A stretch of DNA of 54,706 nt from Phytohabitans sp036906915 (lineage in GTDB: Bacteria > Actinomycetota > Actinomycetes > Mycobacteriales > Micromonosporaceae): positions 1-54,706 of the forward strand of contig NZ_JBAKHX010000054.1 of assembly GCF_036906915.1 (NCBI RefSeq), written 5' to 3'. Position 1 is the stretch's first letter. Each line of letters begins with the position of its first letter. The notes below the pieces were generated by a model. The model worked only from the letters and a program-made list of their open reading frames with translations. It did no database searches and was not told the origin of the DNA. This document shows positions 8,344-16,643 of this stretch, piece by piece. The position numbers were made by a program, and so were the translations under genes.

Positions 8344-8508
8344 ATGACCCAACTCGCCACCGCTGGGTCCGACGTCGAAGGCGGTGTCCTCGACGACTTC
8401 GATCTGGACATCGAGTTCATCGAGGCCGGCGGCACCGTCGAGCACATCATCAAGATGACCGAGGACAACTGCGGCACCACCTGCCAGTCGGCCTGCACGA
8501 GTTGCTGA
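8344..8508 (+). CDS. FxLD-family lanthipeptide precursor
   Basis: A 54-codon gene with GGGAGG 7 bases before its ATG. The leader carries the diagnostic F-x-L-D motif as FDLDIEFIEAGG (residues 19-30), and the C-terminus is a compact Cys/Ser/Thr segment, NCGTTCQSACTSC (42-54), with cysteines at 43, 47, 51 and 54. Core Thr/Ser at 31, 39, 45, 46, 49, 52 and 53 are available for dehydration. The TEDN block (39-42) just before the rings holds D41, the obvious Asp for the two PIMT-like enzymes; D41 is followed by Asn rather than Gly. The cleavage site is unknown; after GG at 29-30 is a reasonable guess. The LanB gene follows downstream past an inverted repeat. Confidence 0.93.
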   Translation: MTQLATAGSDVEGGVLDDFDLDIEFIEAGGTVEHIIKMTEDNCGTTCQSACTSC

Positions 8509-8528
8509 CCTAGCAGCGCATCCATCGG

Positions 8529-8582
8529 CGGCCCGCGCGAATGGTAGCCCGGCATCACAGGGCGCGCCGCAAACGCGGGCCG
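8529..8582 (+). terminator. Inverted repeat between precursor and LanB genes
   Basis: CGGCCCGCG (8529-8537) pairs perfectly with CGCGGGCCG (8574-8582). A hairpin between a precursor gene and its modification genes commonly gives partial termination, so that more precursor than enzyme is made. No U-tract follows, and the long 36-base loop makes this a moderate candidate. Confidence 0.45.
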
Positions 8583-8683
8583 TAGAAGCAGTCAGAGTGA
8601 GTGCCCGGCTCAGGGGTGACGAGCGCATCGGGCCGGGCACTCGCCGCCACCAACGGTCGATCACATCCCTTGGGGAGGCCGGT

Positions 8684-11600
8684 GTGTATCGGAGCATCGA
8701 CGACGCATTGATGGTCAGGGCGGCGCTCTTACGCCTGGACCAGCTCGGCCGATGGCCTGACCTCACCGGCCCGCATGCGGCGGCCACCTGGCGGCCGTGG
8801 CTGCGCGAAACGTTGCAGCTTCCCGGGTTCGCCGATGCCATTGAATACGCGACGCCGGATCTGGCCCGGCGGGTAAGCGCCGCGATCAACGGCGCTGCGG
8901 CGCAGGCGGACACCCGCCGCGTGGTGGTCGCGGTCATGCGGTACCTGCTACGCGCCGCCACCCGCGCCACACCGTACGGGCTGTTCGCGGGTATCGCCCC
9001 CGCCACCGCGAGCCGTTCGGGCAGCGTTCGGCTTGGTATCACCCACCGCCCGGTCGCCCGTCTTCAAGCGCCCTGGCTCGCCGCCGTCCTCGACGACCTG
9101 GAAGCCGACCCGCGGCTTCGGCCACATCTGATGGTGCGCGCCAACGGCCTGGTGATGCAGCGCGGCGATCGGGTGGTGCTGGAATACCGCGCCGCCACGG
9201 ACTTTCGAGGCGGGCCGGTGCATCTGCGGATCAAGGCCAACAACATGATCCGCGCGGCGCTGGCGTCGGCCGCCGAGCCAATCCTCTGGACCGACCTCAC
9301 CGGCAAGCTCACCGCCGAGTGCGGGGCACCCCAGGAGGGTGCCGAGCGGCTGGTCGGCCAACTCGTGTCGCAGCGGCTGCTGGTCACCAGCCTGCGCCCA
9401 CCGTCCACCGCGACCGACCCGCTCACCCACGTTGTAGATCAGATTGAGGCCGCCGAAGCGGAGGGCGGCAAGGTGGGCGAGCCGCTAGCACGCCTGCGCC
9501 GTGTTCGTGACCTGAAGATCCGCCACGACAGTACGCCGGACTTGGCCACATCTCGCTCCCACCGCCGCGACCTGAGCGAGGCCGCCGCCGCTGTGACCGC
9601 CGCCAGGCCAGCGGTCGGCGTGGATCTGCGCCTGGACTGTGATCTGGTACTGCCAGCGACGGTGACGGCCGAGGCCCGCCGGGCCGCCGCCGCACTAACC
9701 CGCCTCGTCCGGCCCACCAAGGCCGGTTGGTTGGACTGGCACGCCCGGTTCCTCAACCGGTATGGCCTCCACGCCCTCGTACCAATCCTGGACGCGATCG
9801 ATGCCCAGGTCGGTCTCGGCTACCCAGACGGTTTCACCGGCGAGCCGCCGGCGGCTTCGTCCACAGTGACCGACCGGGACCGGGGTTTACTCGCTTTGGC
9901 CCAGCGCGCCGCCCTACGCCGCGAACACGAGATCATTCTGGACGACACCCTGCTCGACAGTCTCGCCGGTCCCGCGCCGAGCGAGGTCCGGCCGACCGCA
10001 GAGCTGACCGTGCGCGTGCACGCGTCCTCGCTCAATGCGGTGGCGGACGGGAACTTTCACATGTCGGTCGTGCGGGCGTCCGCACAAGCCTTCTCCACCG
10101 CAGGCCGGTTCCTGGACCTGTTCGACGAGTCCGATCGGCGGCGGATGGCCGCGTGGGCCACCGGCACCCGGCCAGCCAGCAGCGAAGCGCTACTCGCCCA
10201 GCTGTCAGCGGTCACCCGCTACACCATCAGCTTGGACATCAACCGCGCCGCCCAGGTGCTGCCCAATCTGATCCCAGTCGGCGAATATCACGCCCCGTCC
10301 CCGGCCACGATCGAACTGGACGACATCGCGGTCACCGCCGACACCCACCGCCTGTATCTCGTATCGATCTCACGCCAGCGTGCGCTGCAACCTGTCGCGG
10401 TCAACGCGGTCGAACCGATCCGGCACGCCCACCCCCTCGCCCGATTCCTCGCCGAGGCACCCGCCGCCCTCGCTACCGGGTGCTCGCCGTTCGAGTGGGG
10501 GCCAGCGGGCCGGGGCATGCCATTCCTGCCCGGCCTACGGTATGGCCGCACCCTCCTGAGCCCCGCGCGGTGGCTGCTCACCGCCGCCGAGCTGCCGGAC
10601 CGGACAGCGAACTGGGAACAGTGGGACCAGGCGCTGACCGGCTGGCTCGACATCACCGGCTGCCCCACGGCCGTCTCGCTCGGCATCGGCGATCAGACCT
10701 TCGGCCTCGACCTGGACGAAGCCGCCCACCGGGCGCTGCTGCGCGACCACCTGACCCGCAACCCCAGTGCCCTTCTGCGCGCCGCCTCCGATGGCAACGG
10801 CTGGATCGGCGGCCACCCGCACGAAGTGGTCATCCCGTTGACCGCCACCACCCCCACGCCACCGGCCCCACGCCTCACCAGCACACCGGTTGATGTTCGC
10901 GCCCACGGCATCCTGCCAGGCAGCCGCCACCAATACGTGAAGATCTACGCGCGACCCGAGGAGCAGACCAGCATCCTGAACCTCCACCTGCCCCGGCTCG
11001 CCGGCAAGCTCCCCGCTGCGGGAACGTGGTGGTTCCTGCGCCACGCCGATCCACAGCCGCACCTGCGGCTGCGCACGACCGGGCTGCCCGCCGATGCGAT
11101 TACCGACTGGACGCGGGAGCTGGCCGACGCGGACCTGACCCGGCGGGTCCAATGGGACACGGACTTCCCCGAGCCCGGCCGGTTCGGCAGCCCAGCCGCG
11201 TACGAGGCGACCACGGTCGTGTTCGCGGCGGACTCCGCAGCCGTGCTCGCCCAACTGGCCGTCACCGGGCGCCGCCGGGCACCTGACTGGCAGGCCGTGA
11301 CCGCTGCCAGCATGGTCGACCTTGTCACGTCAGTCATCGGCGATCCTCATGCGGCGCTGCGGTGGCTGATCGCTCGGACGCGCACGCACCGGCCTGCGCC
11401 CCAGCGGGCCGTCTACGACCAGGCCATCGAGCTGGCCAACCCGTATGACCGCAGCGCGCTGGCAGCCCTCCCCGGTGGTGAGCAACTGCTGACCTGCTGG
11501 GAAGAACGCCGCCGCGTCCTGGCCGCCTGGCGCGACAGCCTGCCCGCCGTCAGCGCCGTCCCGCCGGTCGAGCTGCTGCCCGATCTGCTGCACCTGCACC

Positions 11601-11698
11601 ACGTTCGCGTGGCCGGACTCGACCTGGACAGCGAACGGGCCTGCCTGCATCTTGCCCGCGCCGCTGCGCTGAGCTGGACAGCAAGGAGCAACACGTGA
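8684..11698 (+). CDS. lanB: Class I lanthipeptide dehydratase (LanB)
   Basis: Full-length LanB of 1004 residues. It would glutamylate Ser/Thr of the precursor core with glutamyl-tRNA and eliminate glutamate to give dehydroalanine/dehydrobutyrine. The N-terminal part (YRSIDDALMVRAALLRLDQL, then RATPYGLFAGIA near residue 105) matches the lantibiotic dehydratase N domain. The C-terminal 250 residues (from YVKIYARPEEQ near 752, then WWFLRHADPQPHLRLR) match the SpaB_C elimination domain. I chose GTG 8684 because GGGGAGG sits 6 bases upstream and LanB proteins normally open with this Tyr-Arg segment; GTG 8597 in the same frame would add 29 residues without a ribosome-binding site. The stop overlaps lanC (GTGA). 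Confidence 0.93.
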   Translation: MYRSIDDALMVRAALLRLDQLGRWPDLTGPHAAATWRPWLRETLQLPGFADAIEYATPDLARRVSAAINGAAAQADTRRVVVAVMRYLLRAATRATPYGLFAGIAPATASRSGSVRLGITHRPVARLQAPWLAAVLDDLEADPRLRPHLMVRANGLVMQRGDRVVLEYRAATDFRGGPVHLRIKANNMIRAALASAAEPILWTDLTGKLTAECGAPQEGAERLVGQLVSQRLLVTSLRPPSTATDPLTHVVDQIEAAEAEGGKVGEPLARLRRVRDLKIRHDSTPDLATSRSHRRDLSEAAAAVTAARPAVGVDLRLDCDLVLPATVTAEARRAAAALTRLVRPTKAGWLDWHARFLNRYGLHALVPILDAIDAQVGLGYPDGFTGEPPAASSTVTDRDRGLLALAQRAALRREHEIILDDTLLDSLAGPAPSEVRPTAELTVRVHASSLNAVADGNFHMSVVRASAQAFSTAGRFLDLFDESDRRRMAAWATGTRPASSEALLAQLSAVTRYTISLDINRAAQVLPNLIPVGEYHAPSPATIELDDIAVTADTHRLYLVSISRQRALQPVAVNAVEPIRHAHPLARFLAEAPAALATGCSPFEWGPAGRGMPFLPGLRYGRTLLSPARWLLTAAELPDRTANWEQWDQALTGWLDITGCPTAVSLGIGDQTFGLDLDEAAHRALLRDHLTRNPSALLRAASDGNGWIGGHPHEVVIPLTATTPTPPAPRLTSTPVDVRAHGILPGSRHQYVKIYARPEEQTSILNLHLPRLAGKLPAAGTWWFLRHADPQPHLRLRTTGLPADAITDWTRELADADLTRRVQWDTDFPEPGRFGSPAAYEATTVVFAADSAAVLAQLAVTGRRRAPDWQAVTAASMVDLVTSVIGDPHAALRWLIARTRTHRPAPQRAVYDQAIELANPYDRSALAALPGGEQLLTCWEERRRVLAAWRDSLPAVSAVPPVELLPDLLHLHHVRVAGLDLDSERACLHLARAAALSWTARSNT

Positions 11699-12918
11699 CC
11701 ACCCCGACCGTCACTCCCGAACTCTTGGACGAGCTCGCGTCCATCTCCGCGACGCTCGCCGACCCCGGCGTCGTCCGCCCGTCGGACGACGGGCGAACCG
11801 GGCCGCAGTCCCTTGCCGGGGGTGCGGCTGGTATCGCCCTGCTGCACATCGAGCGCGCCGTGTCCGGGCACGGCGACCCGGCGACCGCCAACACCTGGAT
11901 ACGAGTCGCGGCCGGCGACCCGTTCGGCACCGGACCGGCCATCGACCCATTCCACGGCGCCCCCGCCTTGGCCTTCGTGCTGCACACGGCACGCCCGCTG
12001 GGCGGCTACCGCCGCGCCTTCGCCGCCCTGGACGACGCCACGATCACCCTCACCCACCAACGACTGGCCGCCGCCCACGCCCGCATCGACCGCCGCAACC
12101 CGCTGACGATGCACGAGTTCGACCTCGTACACGGACTGACCGGGCTCGGCCTCTACCACCTACACGCACACCCCGACCACCCGATCAGCCGCGGCGTGGT
12201 GACCTACCTCGACCGCCTCACCGAACCGCTCGGCGACGGCAGCGCCCAGCCGCCGTGGTGGCTATCGTCCGGGCTCGGCGGCACACCCCACCCGGACTTC
12301 CCGCACGGACACGGCAACATCGGCGCGGCCCACGGCATCAGCGCGGTCATCGCCCTGCTCTCGTACGCCGTACTGCGCGGCCACACCACTCCCGAAGCCT
12401 TGGACGCGCTCGCCATCCTCTGCGACTGGACCGACCAGCACCGCCAAGACGGCCCCGCCGGACCATGGTGGCCCGGCTACGTCACCCCCGACACCAGCCC
12501 ACGGCGGCACCGGCCCTCCTGGTGCTACGGCACCCCCGGCATCGCCCGCGCCCAGCAACTCGCCGGGCTCGCCCTACACGACAAAGCCCGCCAGCGCCGC
12601 GCAGAAGACGCGATGCTCGCCGACCTGCAAGACGCCACCCAACGCGCCCGGCTGCCCGAGATCGGCCTCTGCCACGGCAAAGGCGGCCTCCTACAGGCAG
12701 CATGCCGCATGGCCGCCGCCAGCACCGACCCGCACCGCGCAGTCCAACTCGCCGCCGAGCTGCCCGGCCTAGCCCGTGAACTCGCCACACAGCTCGCCGC
12801 CCAAGCCCACGGTGATCCGGAGTTGATGAACGGCGCGGCCGGTGCCGCGCTGGCCCTGCATACCGCCACCGTTGGTACCTCGGCGACGTGCTGGGACACC
12901 TTCCTCGGCCTCGCCTGA
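11695..12918 (+). CDS. lanC: Lanthionine synthetase C family cyclase (LanC)
   Basis: This 407-residue protein would catalyse addition of core Cys thiols to dehydro-residues, closing the thioether rings. The zinc ligands are all present: Cys277 in WCYGTPG and Cys326-His327 in LCHGKGG. Typical toroid motifs also appear: GAAGIALL early, FPHGHGNIGAAHGISAVIALL in the middle, and MNGAAGAALAL at the end. The GTG start overlaps the lanB stop by four bases, so the two are translationally coupled. Four cysteines in the precursor allow up to four rings, and the downstream SpaB_C-like gene follows with a 16-base gap. Confidence 0.95.
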   Translation: MTTPTVTPELLDELASISATLADPGVVRPSDDGRTGPQSLAGGAAGIALLHIERAVSGHGDPATANTWIRVAAGDPFGTGPAIDPFHGAPALAFVLHTARPLGGYRRAFAALDDATITLTHQRLAAAHARIDRRNPLTMHEFDLVHGLTGLGLYHLHAHPDHPISRGVVTYLDRLTEPLGDGSAQPPWWLSSGLGGTPHPDFPHGHGNIGAAHGISAVIALLSYAVLRGHTTPEALDALAILCDWTDQHRQDGPAGPWWPGYVTPDTSPRRHRPSWCYGTPGIARAQQLAGLALHDKARQRRAEDAMLADLQDATQRARLPEIGLCHGKGGLLQAACRMAAASTDPHRAVQLAAELPGLARELATQLAAQAHGDPELMNGAAGAALALHTATVGTSATCWDTFLGLA

Positions 12919-12934
12919 ACTCCAGGGACCGCTC

Positions 12935-13756
12935 ATGACCTCACCCGAATGGCGGCAGACCACCATCGGCTTCCCGGACCCCCATGCCGCCGACCAAGTA
13001 GCGATCACTCATCTCGCACCGATCTTGGCGGAAGCCGAAACCCGCCAGCTCATCACCGCCTGGTTCTACGTCCGCAAAGAAACCTGGCGGCTGCGCTATC
13101 TCCCCGGCTCCAGCACCGCCGAGGCCGACCACTACCTGACCGGCCAGCTGGCCCGCCTGTGCCACGACCGCCACATCAGCGCCGCCGTCCCCGGCATCTA
13201 CGAGCCCGAGATCCACGCCTTCGGCGGCATCACAGCCATGGACGCAGCCCACCGGCTCTGGCACCACGACAGCCGCCACCTGCTCACCCCCGTCACCGGC
13301 CAGACACCCGCGCACCACCGTGAGCTGTCGATCATGCTCGTTGCGGCGATGATGCGAGCCGCGGGCCTTGACTGGTACGAGCAGGGCGACGTATGGGCTC
13401 GCGTCGCCGAGCATCGAGAACCGCCCGAGCCCGCGCTCGTCGATACCCTGCTGCACTCGGTGAAACGGCTTCTGAACGTCGACTCGGCCAGCCTTACAAA
13501 CCAGGGGGCGCCGCTGGCCGGCGCTCGCACCTGGTTCGAGGCTTACACCGCCGCCGGCGACACCCTCAACCGGCTCAACCAGACCGCACGGCTGCAACGC
13601 GGCCTCCGCGCAACCCTCGCTCACTACGTGATCTTTGCCTGGAACCGGCGCAGTATCCCCGGCCTGCATCAAGCGGCCCTCGCCATCGCCGCCAAGACCA
13701 TCGTCTTCGGCCCCGATCCCACCCTCACTGTGCTCGCCCCGGGTGGCGACTCATGA
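12935..13756 (+). CDS. Stand-alone SpaB_C / thiopeptide-type bacteriocin protein
   Basis: The protein (273 aa) resembles the C-terminal domain of LanB enzymes as a free-standing protein: WRQTTIGFPD, then TAWFYVRKETWRLRYLPGSS, and GGITAMDAAHRLWHHDSRHL. Free-standing versions commonly act in eliminations or, in related pathways, in pericyclic or peptide-binding steps. Here LanB already has its own copy, so this protein may be an accessory subunit, a leader-binding helper or a degenerate second elimination domain; FxLD clusters often carry one. ATG 12935 follows TCCAGGGA. The stop overlaps the next start as ATGA. Confidence 0.85.
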   Translation: MTSPEWRQTTIGFPDPHAADQVAITHLAPILAEAETRQLITAWFYVRKETWRLRYLPGSSTAEADHYLTGQLARLCHDRHISAAVPGIYEPEIHAFGGITAMDAAHRLWHHDSRHLLTPVTGQTPAHHRELSIMLVAAMMRAAGLDWYEQGDVWARVAEHREPPEPALVDTLLHSVKRLLNVDSASLTNQGAPLAGARTWFEAYTAAGDTLNRLNQTARLQRGLRATLAHYVIFAWNRRSIPGLHQAALAIAAKTIVFGPDPTLTVLAPGGDS

Positions 13757-14844
13757 ATCCGGCCGTCACCCGCAGGTTCCCACTGATCGCCCGGCGCCGA
13801 CCCGTCTGCACGCCCCTGACCCAGCGCATCGTCGACCTCCAGGAACGCGCCGTCCTCGCCCGGGAGCGCGGCGATGTCACCTCGGCGACCGGGGTGTTCA
13901 ACCTCGCCGCGCTCCTCGCATCGGACTGCGGCATGCCCAACCTGGCCCGCACCTGGTGCCACCGGCTCGCCAACCTTGCTCTCGACCACGACCACGATCC
14001 CCGGCACGCACTCGAACCCGTCGTGAACATCGCCCGCCTCCACATCCGCGCAGGCGACGGCCCCGCCGCCTGGGACCTGCTGGAAGCCCTGTTCCAGGCA
14101 ATCGACAGCCGCACCGACATCGTGATCGACGGCCTCACCATCCCCGCCGCCCGCCTCACCGAGGCACCCGGCGCCTACGCCACAGCACGAACCTGGCTAT
14201 GGACCGTCCTGCTCGGCACTGGCGCCCACGCCCTGGCAAGCGCCGGACGATGGGACGAAGCCGGCCACCGCCTCACCCAATACAAAGGCGTCGGCGCACG
14301 CATGCTCGACGGCAGGCAGATTACCGTCATCGCCCACGCCGCAGCAGGCCGCCACCAGCAGGCACACGCGATCCTGGAGGCCACCCAACCCGGCGAGCTG
14401 TGGGAGAACGCCGTCACCGCCTGCCTACTCCTGCTGGTGCCAGGGTCCGACACCCGAGACCACACGAACACGGCACTGACGGCCTACCACGCCCTCGGAC
14501 CCGCCAAGCCCGGACTCACCGTCTTCCACACCCGGCTGGGCCTCACCCTCCTAGACGCGCTCGATAGCAGTCATCCAGCCGCCGAGCAGATCGCCGTGGA
14601 GCTGATCTTCCACGCCCTTGACGACGGGTACGCCGCCCGCGACCTATTGACCCACCCCACCTGCCTCGCCGCCGCCTGCCACCAACAGGTCAGCCAGCTC
14701 AATACGCTCGTCGCCACGTGTGGCCTTGACACAGGCACCCTGAGCGCAGGGAAACTGACACTCCTCCTCCGTGCTCTCGACATCGCCGAGTCGGCAATAG
14801 TGCGCCCCCGCGAGCGTCCTACCAGCCGACCCGGGCCTAACTAA
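13753..14844 (+). CDS. Helical TPR-like protein at end of lanthipeptide operon
   Basis: A 363-residue, largely helical protein without a recognised domain. Repeating patterns such as QERAVLARERGDVTSATGVF, LARTWCHRLANLALDHDHD and AWDLLEALFQAIDS look like TPR-type helix pairs. It starts at an ATGA overlap with the preceding gene and closes the operon, so it probably belongs to the pathway as a scaffold, immunity-related or regulatory protein. It has no signal peptide or membrane segment, which argues against membrane immunity. Function unassigned. Confidence 0.7.
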   Translation: MNPAVTRRFPLIARRRPVCTPLTQRIVDLQERAVLARERGDVTSATGVFNLAALLASDCGMPNLARTWCHRLANLALDHDHDPRHALEPVVNIARLHIRAGDGPAAWDLLEALFQAIDSRTDIVIDGLTIPAARLTEAPGAYATARTWLWTVLLGTGAHALASAGRWDEAGHRLTQYKGVGARMLDGRQITVIAHAAAGRHQQAHAILEATQPGELWENAVTACLLLLVPGSDTRDHTNTALTAYHALGPAKPGLTVFHTRLGLTLLDALDSSHPAAEQIAVELIFHALDDGYAARDLLTHPTCLAAACHQQVSQLNTLVATCGLDTGTLSAGKLTLLLRALDIAESAIVRPRERPTSRPGPN

Positions 14845-14855
14845 TTAGGAGAGGC

Positions 14856-15449
14856 ATGGATGACGAGGCAGCGTGGACGAGCGCGCGGCTCGTGGCCGTC
14901 GATGTGGAAGACAACGGCCAGCAGCCACCGCGACTGGTGGAGCTGGCGGTCGTGCCGATCGATGCGGGTGTCATCGGCGACCCGGTGAGCTGGCTTGTCC
15001 GCCCGCCTAGTCCGATCACCTGGCAGGCCACCAAGGTCCACGGCATCACCGACCAGGATGTCGTCGAGCTGCCGGGCATCGCAGCTGTCGAGGCGGATAT
15101 CCGCGAATATCTCGACGGCGCCGTCCTCGTCGCACACAACGCGCGCATCGACATCGATGTGCTGGCCCGGGAGTTGCCCAGCTGGCAACCGGCCGCGGTC
15201 ATCGACACCCTCAGGCTGGCTCGTGCCCGGCTACCCCGCCAGGCCAGCTACCGCCTCGGTGTGCTTGTCCGGACGCTGCGACTGGACGAGGACCTGCCCC
15301 TAGGGTTGCGCCCACGCCGAGCCGCCTACGATGCGCTCGTGGCCGCCCGGCTGCTCGTCCATCTCGCCGCCAGCACGGGCGGCGATCCGCCTCGGCTGGG
15401 CGATCTCGTCGGCGCCGCGCCAACCAGCTCGCCCGATCAACTGTTCTGA
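14856..15449 (+). CDS. DnaQ-like 3'-5' exonuclease family protein, catalytic His absent
   Basis: The protein (197 aa) follows the DEDD exonuclease plan. Motif I is VDVEDN with D16 and E18; between motifs I and II lies VHGITDQDV, typical of the epsilon/DnaQ group. Motif II is VAHNARIDIDVL; motif III is RRAAYDALVAA, with its Asp. In DEDDh enzymes a His sits five residues before that last Asp; here the residue is Arg, so the general base is missing or replaced. It may be inactive, have altered activity, or belong to a variant subgroup. The start has TTAGGAGAGG just upstream. The gene lies 11 bases after the lanthipeptide operon but has no obvious link to it. Confidence 0.8.
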   Translation: MDDEAAWTSARLVAVDVEDNGQQPPRLVELAVVPIDAGVIGDPVSWLVRPPSPITWQATKVHGITDQDVVELPGIAAVEADIREYLDGAVLVAHNARIDIDVLARELPSWQPAAVIDTLRLARARLPRQASYRLGVLVRTLRLDEDLPLGLRPRRAAYDALVAARLLVHLAASTGGDPPRLGDLVGAAPTSSPDQLF

Positions 15450-15502
15450 CAGCCGGCACCGCTGCGTTCGCCAAGAGAGAGATAACGAGCCGCGCTCGTG
15501 GA

Positions 15503-15683
15503 ATGCTGGTCAGCGTTGATTGCCCAGAGGGCGCCGGCAAACCACCACCATCGACATCTAGCCGCGATGCTGACCGACGCCGGCCTGGCCGTCCACATGA
15601 CAGCGCCGCCCACTCCAGACCCGATCGGAATGCTCGCCCGCGACCTGGCAGAGGCCGCCCGCGGTACCGTACTGGCCTGCGGA
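15503..15683 (+). pseudogene. Thymidylate kinase 5' remnant
   Basis: The frame from ATG 15503 reads MLVSVDCPEGAGK, a P-loop start typical of dTMP kinases (they begin with a hydrophobic strand and end in GAGK-[ST]). It then loses sense. In the next frame the homology resumes as HLAAMLTDAGLAVHM and PTPDPIGMLARDLAEAARG, up to VLAC near 15683. So a shift occurred right after the P-loop, and the gene stops about 60 residues in; the LID and substrate-binding parts are missing. It is a relic with no function expected. Confidence 0.6.
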
Positions 15684-15782
15684 GGCAAATCCTCGCCCGA
15701 AGGAATGCCCGGCACGTCGGCAACGCTAGCCCTAGGGACTGCGAACCGTCACCGTCTGGCAGGTGAACGGTATCCGAGTCGC

Positions 15783-15788
15783 TACATT
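15783..15788 (+). promoter_or_regulatory. -10 box of probable leaderless promoter
   Basis: TACATT ends 6 bases before the ATG at 15795 and matches TANNNT. No ribosome-binding site precedes that ATG, as expected for a leaderless transcript. Confidence 0.4.
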
Positions 15789-15794
15789 GTGTAG

Positions 15795-16643
15795 ATGGGT
15801 GCCGACCTGGATCCGCTGGCGCGGACGGCGTTGTGGACGGCGTCGATGCGGGCGAGGGAGCATGCCCGGGATGATCGGCTGTTTGAGGAGCCGTTGGCGG
15901 AGCTTCTTGCGACCGAGCAGGGTCCGCAGATCATGCGCGGGTTCGAGGGCGAGGTGCAGCAGGGGGTCCAGGATCCGGCCCTCGCGGTACGTACCCGGTT
16001 CTTCGACGAGGCGATCGGCCGCGCTGCCGCCAGCGGCGTGCGGCAGTTCGTGTTCGTAGCGGCTGGGATGGACACCCGGGCGTACCGGTTGGTCTGGCCG
16101 GCTGCGACGGTGGTCTTCGAGCTGGACCGCCCGGCGCTGCTGGATCTCAAGCGTGCGCTGGTCGACGGATCAGGCGCCGAGCCCGGCTGTGACCTGCGAC
16201 CGATCGGGGTTGACCTCCTCGAAGACTGGACGACACCGCTCCTTGACGCCGGCTTCTCACCTGTGCAGCCGGCGTTGTGGCTGGTTGAGGGGTTGCTGTA
16301 CTTCCTGTCCGCTCATGAGCGCGACCAACTCCTCAAGGCGATCACAAGCATGTCCGCGTCGGGTAGTCGTCTGCTGGCGGACTACGTGACACAGACATCA
16401 TTGGACAGTCCGCGTATGGAGGCGTGGCGGACCAAGATGGCTGCGAGCGGGCATCCGTGGAAGTCAGGCTGTGACGACTCGGAGAGCCTGTTCGCGGGTA
16501 TGGGCTGGCGGGCGGCGGTCACGGCGTATGGGTCGCCGGCTGCTAACTTTGGCCGGTGGGCGGCGGCGATAATCGCGCCGGGCGTCATGGCGACGCGTGG
16601 CCGCTACCTTATTGCTGCAGTCATGGACAGGTCAGCGGTGTAG
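15795..16643 (+). CDS. SAM-dependent methyltransferase, leucine carboxyl methyltransferase-like (TIGR00027 type)
   Basis: The protein (282 aa) has the layout of the actinomycete class I methyltransferases related to leucine carboxyl methyltransferase. The N-terminus LARTALWTASMRAREHAR and DRLFEEPLAELL define the substrate-side lid. FVFVAAGMDTRAYRL is the SAM motif with the family's GxDTRAYR, FELDRPALLDLK gives the acidic ribose-binding residue, and WLVEGLLYFLS is the family hallmark. The real substrate is unknown for nearly all members; polyketide or other small-molecule carboxyl or hydroxyl groups are typical guesses. The 3' end overlaps the convergent YciI-like gene by 12 bases. Confidence 0.88.
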   Translation: MGADLDPLARTALWTASMRAREHARDDRLFEEPLAELLATEQGPQIMRGFEGEVQQGVQDPALAVRTRFFDEAIGRAAASGVRQFVFVAAGMDTRAYRLVWPAATVVFELDRPALLDLKRALVDGSGAEPGCDLRPIGVDLLEDWTTPLLDAGFSPVQPALWLVEGLLYFLSAHERDQLLKAITSMSASGSRLLADYVTQTSLDSPRMEAWRTKMAASGHPWKSGCDDSESLFAGMGWRAAVTAYGSPAANFGRWAAAIIAPGVMATRGRYLIAAVMDRSAV

